Below, one piece after another: positions 35,101 to 45,893 of a stretch of 64,000 nucleotides of DNA. The position numbers and the translations under genes were made by a program. Below the pieces are notes generated by a model. The model had not been told where the DNA came from, made no database searches, and saw only the letters and a program-made list of their open reading frames with translations. Numbering within the stretch: the stretch's first letter is position 1; every line of letters starts with the position of its first letter. The DNA comes from Helianthus annuus (lineage: Eukaryota; Streptophyta; Magnoliopsida; Asterales; Asteraceae). The stretch spans positions 79,736,079-79,800,078 of the forward strand of contig NC_035433.2 of NCBI RefSeq assembly GCF_002127325.2, in the 5' to 3' direction.

Positions 35101-36561
35101 TGTGACAACTCGTACTTTAGACCTATCTTGTAACGTTACGTGAGCTACTCTAATTGAATAAATGCATGTTTATGTGATAAGTGTGTATTAAATGTTAGTA
35201 TAGTGAACGAGCCCAAACCGCACACCATAACCCGATCGCACAAGGCTCAACCGGTCGCACAAGCCCATTTGGGCCACACCTTGTAATCGGACACCATAGG
35301 GCAGCCGAGTTGGGCTCGGCCCACTCCCCTTATACGCAAACAAACACTCTCTAGGGACTTGTTTTCTCATTTGTTGCAAAACATAACACACACAAGTTAC
35401 ACCAAACCCTAGAAGCTCTTTCCCTCTCTCTCGTTTCTCTTGGAACCCGACGACAACAACTCTTGGTGATCGAAGATTTTTGCTTTTCATTCGAATCAAA
35501 CCTTGTTCATTCTCTAATCGGTTAGTGTTTGTATGATTGATGATATTATGATCTTGTATGATAAACTAAGGATCTTGATAGCATGTGGATTATGATGATA
35601 TTCTCATGATTTGGATTGCATGATAATAACCTAAAAACCGATTAGATAGGATAGACTATCATGACTAGTTGTTGCTATTCTTTGTTTCGAATTGATTACT
35701 GGGATGATTAAGGTTGAATGAATCTAATCGGTCTAGCATAAGTGTTAATCGGATGAATGCTAATAATACGTGTGCATGCTATATGTGTTAGTATTATGAT
35801 TATTGTCCTTGTTCATGTTGAATCGGATTAGGGTTCATACGAATTAGTGATATAATTGCTTGTTGATCAAGAATTAACATGTTAAGAAACTGATTTCCTG
35901 TTGATTGATCTGTTTTCGAAACTGCCTAACTTGTTAGCCGAAATTACGGAATGATTGTTGCTAAGAATTATGGAAAGTTGTTACAATCTGCTTGTCTCGA
36001 CCAAGGTTGCGAGTCGAGAACTCATAGTCTCGACTCGAGACCACGACACTCGCACACAGCAGCACCAGCCGAGACCGAGATTACGGGTCCGGATTTCGAC
36101 TCGAGACCGTGTGATCTCGACCGGACCATGACAACTCGAGACCAGCTTACTTGTGACTCGAGAACACCCCTGTTGCGACTCGAGATCTCGACACCAGCAT
36201 AACTCGAGACCGATAGTCTCGACTCGAGACCGACAATACTTGTTATTGGACCTGCACTGTTACAGCCCAACTGTTTGGGCCGAATACTAGAATTGTTATT
36301 TGTTTTCTATTGGACTGCTGATACGTATGTGAATTGCCATGATTGTTTTTGTGTACAATACGTGTAGAACATACGTGCTATATACGAACCTGACTTGTAT
36401 AATAACCATGATAGGACGTGGTTGACCACTTACTAGCTTACCTGTACTTTCTGTGTATCTGCCGAGCAACCCAAGGTGAGTTCACACAAGCCAAGGCATG
36501 GGGTTCCCAGGGTGGGAATGGGGATTTAATGATTGACTGTACATACATAGATGATAGAACC
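35101..36561 (+). repeat. 5' LTR of Gypsy1, first part
   Basis: It starts TGTGACAACT and runs to the insertion of element D at 36562. Around 36000-36240 a CTCGAGACC/GACTCGAGA word recurs about a dozen times in both orientations (matched at 60320-60560 in the 3' LTR). Other frames here are not genes. Confidence 0.92.
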
Positions 36562-37193
36562 TGTAGGTCCCTTTTCGCGGAGGATTACGAACCTAAACCT
36601 TGTTATACAAACCTACTAGCGAGTGCGGAATCCAAGCTAGCAAGCAAACCGAGTTAGTAGCAAGTAGAGAAACAAACACACAAGTTCACCGATTAACACA
36701 AATTGTATTAATGCAATGAGGGTTCGGTTACAAGCTCAATGTTTACAGAAATGTTCTATAAACTCTCTAAGTGTGTGAGTGTTTCGGACAGGATGCTCTC
36801 AACTCTCTATCTCTCGGTGTGACTATCTGTGTGCATCTATCTATCCATTGAAACTCAACACATGCATGGGTATATATACCCAGCTCATGAAGTCTGCTCG
36901 AAGGATTCGATAGATGGTCCGAAGGATCATCTATCGATCACAACATGTTCGAAAGATGAGCATTGACCTCGAAGGATGATCCTTCGAGGTCTAATATTCG
37001 AACCATATCTTTCGATGAGGTCGAAGGATCCACATTATCCTTCGACCTCTTATCCTTCGACACAAAACATCTTTCAACTGTTGACTAAGTCAAACCAGGA
37101 GGACGGTTGACTTTGTCAACTTACAGGACTGACAAGGACATCGTTTACATACAGACCGAATACAGACAAAGTACAGACACAAGTGCACCAACA
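36562..37193 (-). repeat. 3' LTR of element D
   Basis: The 632-bp LTR runs from TGTAGGTCCC to GTGCACCAACA in plus-strand order. U3 (right part on plus) has about nine TCGAAGGAT/TCGAAAGAT words in both orientations between 36895 and 37080, including the perfect inverted repeat CGAAGGATGATCCTTCG. These lie just upstream (element strand) of a palindromic TATA region GGGTATATATACCC near 36868-36881. Confidence 0.95.
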
Positions 37194-39822
37194 AACTCCC
37201 CCTTGGCTGTAGCTTTGTCTTTATCTTCTATGGTTGTAGACTCGTCTCGAACTTCGACGGTCATTGGTCTTCGAGTAATCAAAACTCTGATGTCCTTTCA
37301 AGTCTTCAATGTCGGAGGATCTTCAAAGTCTTCACGTCTTGAAAGCAGAGAGTGTATCAACAAACTACCCGTATCGTGTAGGAAGTGTGTTGACAAACTC
37401 CCCCTTGACATAAGCTCCCCCTTGAGTTATGCTCGTGAAAAGACTTTATCTTTATGAAGTGAGATCCTTGTGGTGTTGATGATGGCCAGCGGCAACTCGA
37501 TCATCTTCATCTTTTGAGCGCCTTCTCGTCGTGTCTTCATTCCAAAGCTTTGTCATCGACCATGTTCTCCTAGCCTTTAGAATCTGCACATGCAAGAAAT
37601 CTAAACGCGTAATGAGAACAACTGCTTGGAATATAGTTAACATACACACATGACACACGAATGACCATGTCATAATCAAACACCGTCCGACAGTTTGAAA
37701 GTTTAAAATTTGTCAATTTTAGTTTTTAACTTTCAAACATGCAAATTTTTTTTGACCGTTTATGAAGATTTAGTCAATTCGGTTTTCAGTCAGGTTTCAG
37801 GTAACGAAGACTTGAGCTCCAACATCGTACGATCGAAAATAAAGCAGAAATAAAATCTTTTTGGCTTTTATAAAGTTTTATATTAAAACACTCCTAAAAT
37901 CTTTTTGGTATTTTTGAAAGTAAAAGACAACAATTTAAAATCCTTTGAGTGTTATCAAACGACATCACCGCTAATGTCGTGCTGATATGCACCAAACGAC
38001 GAAACTGTTTAAAAGAAATAATAAAAGTTAAGCAGTAAATAAATATATACAGACGTTCTTTTTGCGAGTTTCGAGGGTAAGAGAATCATATCAGTGTACG
38101 GTCATGCCAAAACACTCTTGTTGTTCAGTTAGTTAACATTAGGATAACCATCCTATAATAATTATCGGTATTGTTGTCCACTTAAGCTCAACTTATCAGA
38201 TGTAATCATGGCAAGGGGATACGTTAAGGTATGATTTATACTTACCGACCGGTGTTCATCCACATCACGACACATTCCCGTATCAAGGTATGCACGAGAG
38301 TTCATCTTACCGGTGAGTATACCGATTATCATCTGTTTGACCGTATAAATTGTGAGATACTCACTTATTCTGAATTGAAAACAAGTCCTATGTGATATAA
38401 TCACTTATTGATTAGGAACTTGATTTTCGTATGCATGAGGGCACAGGAGCAAGTCCGTGAACAGGTCAGTACTTCCGTACAGCAGAGAGACGAACTTGAC
38501 ACCCGGATAGATGTGATATATTATCACTTATTTGTTTGGACATGTGATTGTTTATCACTTATTGAGGTCGAATGCAGTATGTAATATGTACACGTATGTT
38601 TAGTATCATGGAAGATCTAGACTTGCGTCCCCGTTATTTTTCGGTAAAAGATACAACCATGATACCCAGATGATAAGCAGCATAAAGACCGAATATCTCA
38701 GAACCTCGGCAATCTATCAAACGAAATTTCGGTACTAAGACCATATGCCAATGAATGGTTCCCACCTGATCTTCAGTCGATTAAGATTTATATCACCCTG
38801 CACACTTTAAAATGATTGTGAGCCTACCGATACATCTTATATAGAGCTGCTTATCGTTTTGCATTTAAGGTTTAAAGAGGTTTGATAGACCACTGATGTA
38901 CTATCATTTTCTCTTTTGCTCGCCAGGAAACTCATTTTTGTTTTTCTATTGTTTTTGTGTTTTTGAAATTTTTCGATGTTTTTGGATTTTCAGATTTTTG
39001 GATTTACTCCCCCTAAAATCAATAAACTAAGATAAATTTAAAAAAAAACACACAAAGATATTTACAAAAATGATTTTCCGATGTTGGTTTACTCTTGTGC
39101 TTGACCTTAATGCCGTTTACCAAAATTAAGTTTTATCAGAAAAGATTTAACAAATTTTGGAAAAATGAGTTGGCATGTCGGTAAGCGGTGCGGACCATGA
39201 CAACATTGATGAGTTTCATATTGAAACAATCACGTGTGAGGTGATATCCGAGATCAACGTGTCAGGTTAAAGAGTGCTGTTCGAGATAATAATAATTCAC
39301 AAAGTAGCTTAAATATCGACAAGTATAGGAGAGATTAAGAATTTAAAGGCGTATCCTGCAACTATTCCGTGCATTGCAAGAAATCTAAGCACTCTCCCAA
39401 CTGGATATCCACCCGGTGTGAACTTCAAAGTCGAATTTGCAACTATTGAAAAATCTCTTGACAGCAACAAGCTCATAAACCTCCGGGTCCGGCTGGTCTT
39501 TCACATTTCACCAGCGAAGGTCTTTGACTTTCTCTTTCAGAAATGGTGTGCGGATGTTCAATCCACGCCAAGGCGTCGACACACATTTCACTTCATTCGT
39601 TCCTGAGGACCCGATCAAAAACCATAATGACCAAATTTGACACGTTCTTCATTTGGTCGAATTTTGCAACTTCATTCATCCAAATTTTCTTTTTCTTTTC
39701 TCTCTCTCCATCAAAGGCAACAATTTCTTCTGTCGCCTATCTTGTGCAAGGACATTCCACTATCAACAATCCTAAGACTATCAATAGTTCCTCCTGGAGC
39801 TTCCTGCACACTCATTCAGAGA
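37194..39822 (-). other. 3' non-coding module of element D, with several polypurine-like tracts
   Basis: No gene is supported here. The true polypurine tract (CAAGGGGGAGTT, minus) abuts the 3' LTR at 37205-37194, and similar AAGGGGGAG tracts recur at about 37396-37406, 37418-37430 and (AGGGGGAGTA) 39005-39016. Between about 38600 and 39015 the minus strand matches element C's plus strand (62935-63350), for example GATAGTACATCAGTG and TCTGAGATATTCGGTCTTTA. Near 39792-39715 the minus strand carries IVDSGMSLHKIGDRRN, a decayed copia protease start. Two families sharing non-coding sequence suggests a retained function in cis. Confidence 0.7.
39715..39795 (-). pseudogene. Protease remnant downstream of gag in element D
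   Basis: The minus strand reads ...DSLRIVDSGMSLHKIGDRRN, matching the copia protease start (element G has DSLWYVDSGGSRHMTG at 9057-9100). The conserved D-S-G is kept, but the following R-H-M-T-G motif is degraded and a stop follows within a few codons. It shows that D's gag-only structure arose by loss of pol from a complete element. Confidence 0.6.
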
Positions 39823-42800
39823 TTAGTTGGAGAGAGGGACCCAAGCCATTGTGGTCTTGGGTCTTCCATTTTCATCAATGACAATAACTTCTTGTCTTTG
39901 ATGGTTTGTAAATTGTGATGGTCCCCCTGATTCAGTAACCGATTTAGGTTTCCATGTCTGTTTTGTTTTATCAGTGTCATTCTTTAAAATTTTAACTTCA
40001 TTACAGTTTGAAGTTTTTGAATTTGTTGATCTTACAGAAACAGATTGTTTTTGAACCACATCGGTTTTAATTGCCTTTTCAATCCTTTTGACCTGTTGGC
40101 GTTTCTGCTTCTTCTCCCTTTCTTTTACAAGTCGGGGATCTTGTTTTGTGAAAACAGATGGCTTACGGTCAGTCTTGTCACGGGGATCATCAACCTTCCC
40201 TTTTTGCTTATGAAGATAAGGGCAATTCCGAATTATATGCCCAATAGTTCCACACTCAAAACATGATCTTCGTTTAACATACCTCGAAGAATCATGTGTT
40301 CTCTTAGCCGATGATGTTGAACTTTGTGAACCCGAGGTACTAGGCTGTGAGCTGTTTTGTTCATTTCTTTTCAAAACAGTAGCTCTCTTGACAAAATCTA
40401 AGTTAGATTTATTTTCAAACGTTTCAATTTTGTCCGTTCCCGTCGATTTCACAAAGTTAACATTTTTCTTCTTCTTTTGATTCGGCTTCTTCTGGACTTG
40501 AGCCGGTGCCTTTCCTTTGGGCTTGGTGTGATTTTGCTGTTTTGGCATTGCTGGTAATTTCTTGTTGCCAAATTGTTTTCGAACTTCAGCCTTTGGGATT
40601 GGAGGACACTGTGTAACTGTAACATGTGGTCCTTTCTTCCCCAAAAACTTACTTGTCGAATTTTCAAAGACTTTATCGATTAAGGATTGATTAACGTTCT
40701 TAATCGGAAAATCTTTGTCTGAGTAAATTTTATCATCACCAATCAAAGTGTACAGCAAGGTCACACTCTCCGACTCCTTCTCAGACGAGGACTCAGTTGC
40801 AACAGTCTTAGCGGGTGTGGCAGGGGGATCACATAGAATGTGATTCTCAAGAGGTATGTCCTCATTTTTGACTACCGCATCAGACTTTGCTGGAGTAGCA
40901 TCATCAGATTCATCATCTGAAGAGTCAGCATCCTCAATCTCAACTGGAGGATCCTGTTTCTGTTCAGCAGTTACAAATGTATCTGCTGACACATCCGAAT
41001 CTGAGGATACTTCTTTCTGGTATCCGAGTCCTGCTGCAAACTCCTTCACATCAAGAGGAACAGATGGTTCGAAGAACACTCTATCCTCCTCATCAGGCAT
41101 GGCATCATAATTGTGTCTGACTGGTGGTGGACATTTTTTGTATCCTATGCATGTGACATCCTTCTTTTCTTTCTGAACGTCAATGATGTGATCCAACACG
41201 TAGCTAGAGCTCAAATAACTGTCTAGCTTAAGCTGGATCGCATCACTTTCAGTTTTGACACAAGCCATTTCCTTTTGCATCATCTCAAGGCGAGATATAT
41301 ACAAATTAATGTCCGTTTGTTTTCTGGAAACCATTTTAGTCAATTCAGTTTTATCTTTCTTTAATGTCTCAATCATTGACTTAAATTCTTTTTCATGGTT
41401 TTCATAAAACATATTGGCTTCTGTGCATTTTGAAAGATCCACAGTCAACTTTTGATTGTGGATGAATGTCACATCATATTTTTCTTGCAAAGCCTCGTGT
41501 TTGCTTTGCAATGCACACCACTCATCATTCAAGGAACCATGTTTGTCTTGCAAGTCAAACAAACTAGCTTGTAAAGCATCATGTTTGGCTTGCAACTCAG
41601 ACATGCTTGCCTCAAACTCAGCACATTTAGTCTGCAAGCTATCACAGTTATCACAGTTTACAGCAATGGGTTCATCGACACATACCTGACTTGAAGAACT
41701 GTCGACATTAGCCATAAAGGCTGAATGGAGAGAAGACGAAGTACAAGCAGCTTGATCCATCAGAACAGATCTTCTTTGAGTTTCTGCTGCAGCTTCCTCC
41801 AAAAGTTCATCAATATCAGCATCAACTGAGACACCAGATGTCTCACCCATATTCTCATCGCCTGACCCAGATGAATCTTCATCAACACTCCTGCTGTACC
41901 CAGAAGAGTCTTCATCTTCAGAAGATTCACCACCACTGGCGGAAGATTCTCCACCACTGGTGTTAACTACATTCTTCACAACTTGAGCAAAGCAAGCTGT
42001 ACCATTTGGAGCATCACCACCAAACTGGATTGACCAGTCGCAACCTTCATCCATCTGAACTACAAGTGCCCGGTTGGCTTGATTGTTGACAGGCACTAAT
42101 GTACGTTCATTATTCCTGTTCTGGTTCTGCTGGTTGCCCTGGTTTCTGAAGGGGTTCTGGTTTCCATGCTGTGCTGGCTTTGCACACTCCCGTTTAAAGT
42201 GACCCCGTTCACCACAGTTGAAGCATTTAACGGCCTGTTTATCGAACCCATACTTGGTGTCTCGCTTACTTTCCAAGCTGGTTCTGCCAGTACTTTCCAT
42301 CCAATCCTTTGCTCTTCTTACAGCACTTGCAAAGGCCCACTTGATATCCATCAAGTCCATCTCTTCTTTATCGATCTGCCGATAGTCTTCCTGTGTCAGA
42401 TTAATGTTGCCAATCTGACCTTCTATCAACCCACAGTACGCGCTCACTATAGTGTTAAGTAGTTCCATGTGTTCTTTGGCTACTTCTACACTGACTTTAG
42501 AAAAGCTTGAAGTGTTGAGCTGAACTGTATTTGGCTTTGATTGTTGATCAGCAGATGATGTTCCTCCATAACATGCACGTTGTTGTTGAGCAGGAGGAGG
42601 TGGAGGTGGTTGGATTGGATTTCCAAATATGTCTGTGGTGGGAGGCGGCTTAACAGGGACTTGTATTGGATTGCCAAAACAATCTGTGCTTGTGACAAAC
42701 GCCGTTTGTATTGGAGCATGTGAACCAGTTCTTGCAGACGAAGAGCTGGAAGTTCCATAATACATTTCCGGATTCTGTGGCAATGGAACTCTCTTCGCCT

Positions 42801-43668
42801 TCAATGTTTCCTCCTGATCCTTGTTTTCCAAAAGCTGCACGAAGTCGTTAAAACTTGTAGTTCTCAACGCTCCGTTATACTTAAGGATTTCCAAGAAACT
42901 ACTCCATTGCGGAGGTAAGGCATCAGCAAACTTCTTTACCACCTCTGCTTGAGTTGTTGTAACTCCAAAATTGTTCAATTCAGTAAGCAGGTGATAGAAA
43001 CGACTTGTCATGTCTCCCAGAGACTCCTTATCCAGGCAAGCGAAGCTGTCAAATTCTTTCTTGAGTAGATCATGACGCAGCTGACGTGTTGCTTCATTCC
43101 CTACTCCTCTTGTTTTCAACCCGTCCCACAACTTCTTAGTTGTCTTGAAGCTGACAAACTGGTGATAAATATCCTTGCTCAAAGCCTGGGTGAGAATGGC
43201 GTATGCTTTCTTTTCCAGATCATACGTTTTCTTTTTATCTTCGGGAAGATCAGCAAATGATGCAGTCTCTGAAGCAGCAACCTCTATGGCTTGATCGAAA
43301 TCTGTGGTGAAACGTATCCACAGTTCCGTATTTTGACCAAGAACATATGTTTTAAACCTCTCAGCCCATCCTGGATATTCATTCAAACTCATCAGTTTTG
43401 GGGGTCGATTCAAACTTCCTGTTTCGCTTTCGCTTAATAAGATACTTTGTACACTCGGAGTTTGACCCGTTACTAATGCCCATTGATTTGACGGTAAAGC
43501 ATTTACTTGTGAAGATGTAGATACTGGAGATTCGGCCCATGATGGTGATAAACTTGTACACGTGTATTTTCCACTATCAGGAGCCGGTGTACCCCACCAT
43601 GAAGGAGTAACTCCTGAACTTGTATATTTACCGCTGTCGGGGGCCGGATTCCACCAATTTGGATTCAT
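39823..43668 (-). CDS. Gag protein of element D (1,281 residues, intact)
   Basis: An uninterrupted frame from ATG 43668 encodes a large copia gag. Residues 1-45 repeat a PDSGKYT segment twice. About 60-300 is the UBN2-like capsid (NRPPKLMSLNEYPGWAERF, DIYHQFVSF, LLKKEFDSF, FADALPPQWSSF). A Pro/Gln-rich linker follows, then the LMDIKWAF block. Zinc knuckle 1, CFNCGERGHFKREC, is near 481, followed by an acidic Ser/Gly region. A coiled coil with repeated LQxKHxAL heptads lies at about 690-750. The C-terminal part carries zinc knuckle 2, CFECGTIGHIIRNC, near 1135. It ends VIVIDENGRPKTTMAWVPLSN without a pol domain. Gag would form particles and bind element RNA. Intactness in a pol-less element suggests gag function is kept, or simply that the insertion is recent. 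Confidence 0.93.
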   Translation of the reverse strand: MNPNWWNPAPDSGKYTSSGVTPSWWGTPAPDSGKYTCTSLSPSWAESPVSTSSQVNALPSNQWALVTGQTPSVQSILLSESETGSLNRPPKLMSLNEYPGWAERFKTYVLGQNTELWIRFTTDFDQAIEVAASETASFADLPEDKKKTYDLEKKAYAILTQALSKDIYHQFVSFKTTKKLWDGLKTRGVGNEATRQLRHDLLKKEFDSFACLDKESLGDMTSRFYHLLTELNNFGVTTTQAEVVKKFADALPPQWSSFLEILKYNGALRTTSFNDFVQLLENKDQEETLKAKRVPLPQNPEMYYGTSSSSSARTGSHAPIQTAFVTSTDCFGNPIQVPVKPPPTTDIFGNPIQPPPPPPAQQQRACYGGTSSADQQSKPNTVQLNTSSFSKVSVEVAKEHMELLNTIVSAYCGLIEGQIGNINLTQEDYRQIDKEEMDLMDIKWAFASAVRRAKDWMESTGRTSLESKRDTKYGFDKQAVKCFNCGERGHFKRECAKPAQHGNQNPFRNQGNQQNQNRNNERTLVPVNNQANRALVVQMDEGCDWSIQFGGDAPNGTACFAQVVKNVVNTSGGESSASGGESSEDEDSSGYSRSVDEDSSGSGDENMGETSGVSVDADIDELLEEAAAETQRRSVLMDQAACTSSSLHSAFMANVDSSSSQVCVDEPIAVNCDNCDSLQTKCAEFEASMSELQAKHDALQASLFDLQDKHGSLNDEWCALQSKHEALQEKYDVTFIHNQKLTVDLSKCTEANMFYENHEKEFKSMIETLKKDKTELTKMVSRKQTDINLYISRLEMMQKEMACVKTESDAIQLKLDSYLSSSYVLDHIIDVQKEKKDVTCIGYKKCPPPVRHNYDAMPDEEDRVFFEPSVPLDVKEFAAGLGYQKEVSSDSDVSADTFVTAEQKQDPPVEIEDADSSDDESDDATPAKSDAVVKNEDIPLENHILCDPPATPAKTVATESSSEKESESVTLLYTLIGDDKIYSDKDFPIKNVNQSLIDKVFENSTSKFLGKKGPHVTVTQCPPIPKAEVRKQFGNKKLPAMPKQQNHTKPKGKAPAQVQKKPNQKKKKNVNFVKSTGTDKIETFENKSNLDFVKRATVLKRNEQNSSQPSTSGSQSSTSSAKRTHDSSRYVKRRSCFECGTIGHIIRNCPYLHKQKGKVDDPRDKTDRKPSVFTKQDPRLVKEREKKQKRQQVKRIEKAIKTDVVQKQSVSVRSTNSKTSNCNEVKILKNDTDKTKQTWKPKSVTESGGPSQFTNHQRQEVIVIDENGRPKTTMAWVPLSN

Positions 43669-44614
43669 GATAGATAAGCAAAATAAATGCTAAGTGAGTA
43701 ATCCGAAAGATATCACGGCCGAAGGATCCTGTTCCGAAAAATCTGAAATCACAGAAACTTGTTAACAATAAACTGTCCACAATCGAAAGATCAACACTTG
43801 TTCGAAGGATCAACAGTACTCGAAAGATTACTGTTGAGTCTTGAACAATAATTTCGAAAGATTCAAGAGCTCGAAGGATTCTCCTTTGAAAGATCCTTAT
43901 CTTTCGAGTCAAATCCCTATCTTTCGGACACTTATCTTTCGAATAGCTAACTTCCGAAGGATCACACTTGTTCGAATGATCAACAGTGTTCGAAGGATCA
44001 CTGTTGACTTTCGAGCACTGGCTTCGAAAGACTCAAAATCTCGAAAGATTCACACTTGAAAGATCCTTATCTTTCGAGATAAAACAACTATCTTTCGAAA
44101 AGATTCCCTGATCGAAAGATATGTTTCGAACTTCGAAGGACTACTCGAAAGATGTTTATCTATCGAGCTGTCACTGATCGAAGGATGGTCTTTCGATGTC
44201 GAAGGATATCTTTCGATGTCGAAGGATATCTTTCGAATGTGCACTGACACACTGACACAGATATGACGGGTTGGTGAAAAGGTGATTGGTTGGTAAGTCA
44301 ACTTTCGGCAAAAGGGTATGGCAGGCTGACAACAATCTTACCAACCAAGATTTGAAATAAACTATGCCAAAAATGGATAACCTTATCTTCAAACCAGTCA
44401 CCGGAAGTTTAACCGGAGCTTTCGCCGGAAAACACAAAGTTACTCAAAAACAAGTTTTCAAGTTACCCAACCCCACTTAAAACACTCCCGGTTAGTTTAG
44501 ACACGTTTTTACTCAAAGAAAATGCAAGAAACCAAGTAAAAACAGGTGCAAAACCAAGTGTTTCAACACACCAAAACTTGTAAAAACCCGGTTTTAAACA
44601 AGGTAAAGAGCGAG
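43669..44614 (-). other. Leader of element D with repeated TCGAAGGATC/TCGAAAGATC motif
   Basis: More than 20 copies of TCGAAGGAT, TCGAAAGAT and their complements are packed between 43715 and 44240, many as adjoining inverted pairs (TCGAAGGATATCTTTCGA twice near 44200-44235) that could form RNA hairpins. The rest (44240-44614) is ordinary leader. No coding frame is supported. Confidence 0.8.
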
Positions 44615-44626
44615 GCTCTGATACCA
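44615..44626 (-). other. Primer-binding site of element D (tRNA-iMet)
   Basis: The minus strand reads TGGTATCAGAGC, two bases inside the LTR edge at 44629. Confidence 0.95.
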
Positions 44627-44628
44627 CT

Positions 44629-45260
44629 TGTAGGTCCCTTTTCGCGGAGGATTACGAACCTAAACCTTGTTATACAAACCTACTAGCGAGTGCGGAATCC
44701 AAGCTAGCAAGCAAACCGAGTTAGTAGCAAGTAGAGAAACAAACACACAAGTTCACCGATTAACACAAATTGTATTAATGCAATGAGGGTTCGGTTACAA
44801 GCTCAATGTTTACAGAAATGTTCTATAAACTCTCTAAGTGTGTGAGTGTTTCGGACAGGATGCTCTCAACTCTCTATCTCTCGGTGTGACTATCTGTGTG
44901 CATCTATCTATCCATTGAAACTCAACACATGCATGGGTATATATACCCAGCTCATGAAGTCTGCTCGAAGGATTCGATAGATGGTCCGAAGGATCATCTA
45001 TCGATCACAACATGTTCGAAAGATGAGCATTGACCTCGAAGGATGATCCTTCGAGGTCTAATATTCGAACCATATCTTTCGATGAGGTCGAAGGATCCAC
45101 ATTATCCTTCGACCTCTTATCCTTCGACACAAAACATCTTTCAACTGTTGACTAAGTCAAACCAGGAGGACGGTTGACTTTGTCAACTTACAGGACTGAC
45201 AAGGACATCGTTTACATACAGACCGAATACAGACAAAGTACAGACACAAGTGCACCAACA
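44629..45260 (-). repeat. 5' LTR of element D
   Basis: The 632-bp LTR is indistinguishable by eye from 36562-37193. It is followed by the target-site duplication gaacc and the resumed LTR of Gypsy1. Confidence 0.95.
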
Positions 45261-45890
45261 GAACCTACTGCTAGACTAGTAACACTTATTGAACGATCTT
45301 CGCATACCTGCCAAGGGTTGGCCGCGATATTATGACTGACTTCGCACTCCTGCCTTTGGAAGGCCGCGAACTGTAATCTGCTAATATCCTCGCACACCTG
45401 CCTGGTAGGCCGCGATACAAACAAACCTAGTCTAGAATACTCGGGAGGAACATCCCCTAATATCTTCGCACACCTGCCTGGGAGGCCGCGATACGAACTA
45501 AACGATACACGACTTAACAAACGAACAAAACGCTACTCACACTATACTATTACTGAACTGTTAACTGTGAACTCGCTCAACTAGTTGTTGATTATCTGCT
45601 GCATGCCTTGCAGGACCTTAGGTACATTATGGAGCTTGCACAGGGAGGAGCAGGTCGTTGTGGGATACGGATCGTGAACAATATTTGAACTTATAACTTA
45701 TTTTGGGTTTTCATTTTTATGCTTCCGCTACTTAAACAAAGTTTGGTTTTGAACATCAATCATGTCGTGATGAATTGCTTTATCTACTTTTATTATTAAA
45801 TGCTATGTTCGATATGATTGGTGGCTTGATCCTAGTCACGTCACGCCTCCAAGCGGTGATACTCCGCGGGTGGATTTTGGGGGTGTGACA
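45261..45890 (+). repeat. 5' LTR of Gypsy1, second part
   Basis: After the duplicated gaacc this segment matches 60880-61506 of the 3' LTR and ends GGGGTGTGACA. It contains imperfect tandem units of about 60 bp with TTCGCACACCTGCC and GGCCGCGATA (45298-45495), present in both LTRs. Confidence 0.9.
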
Positions 45891-45893
45891 GAT

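Larger units (their letters stand above)
36562..45260 (-). mobile_element. Gag-only copia element D (TR-GAG type), very young
   Basis: This 8.7-kb element has two 632-bp LTRs that look identical by eye, a perfect gaacc target-site duplication (36557-36561, 45261-45265), a tRNA-iMet primer site, a long motif-rich leader, one uninterrupted gag ORF of 1,281 codons and a 2.6-kb 3' non-coding region. Integrase, RT and RNase H are absent; only a short protease-like remnant follows gag. This is the structure called TR-GAG. Identical LTRs and the intact gag show recent movement, which would need pol supplied by a related element. Confidence 0.93.

Noticed and set aside
35188..35499. 103-codon minus-strand frame, repeated at 59508-59819
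   Set aside because: It lies in both LTRs of Gypsy1; it is LTR sequence and not a gene.
39637..39918. Plus-strand frames of 93-112 codons overlapping the end of D's gag
   Set aside because: They are antisense to gag and the protease remnant, with no independent support.
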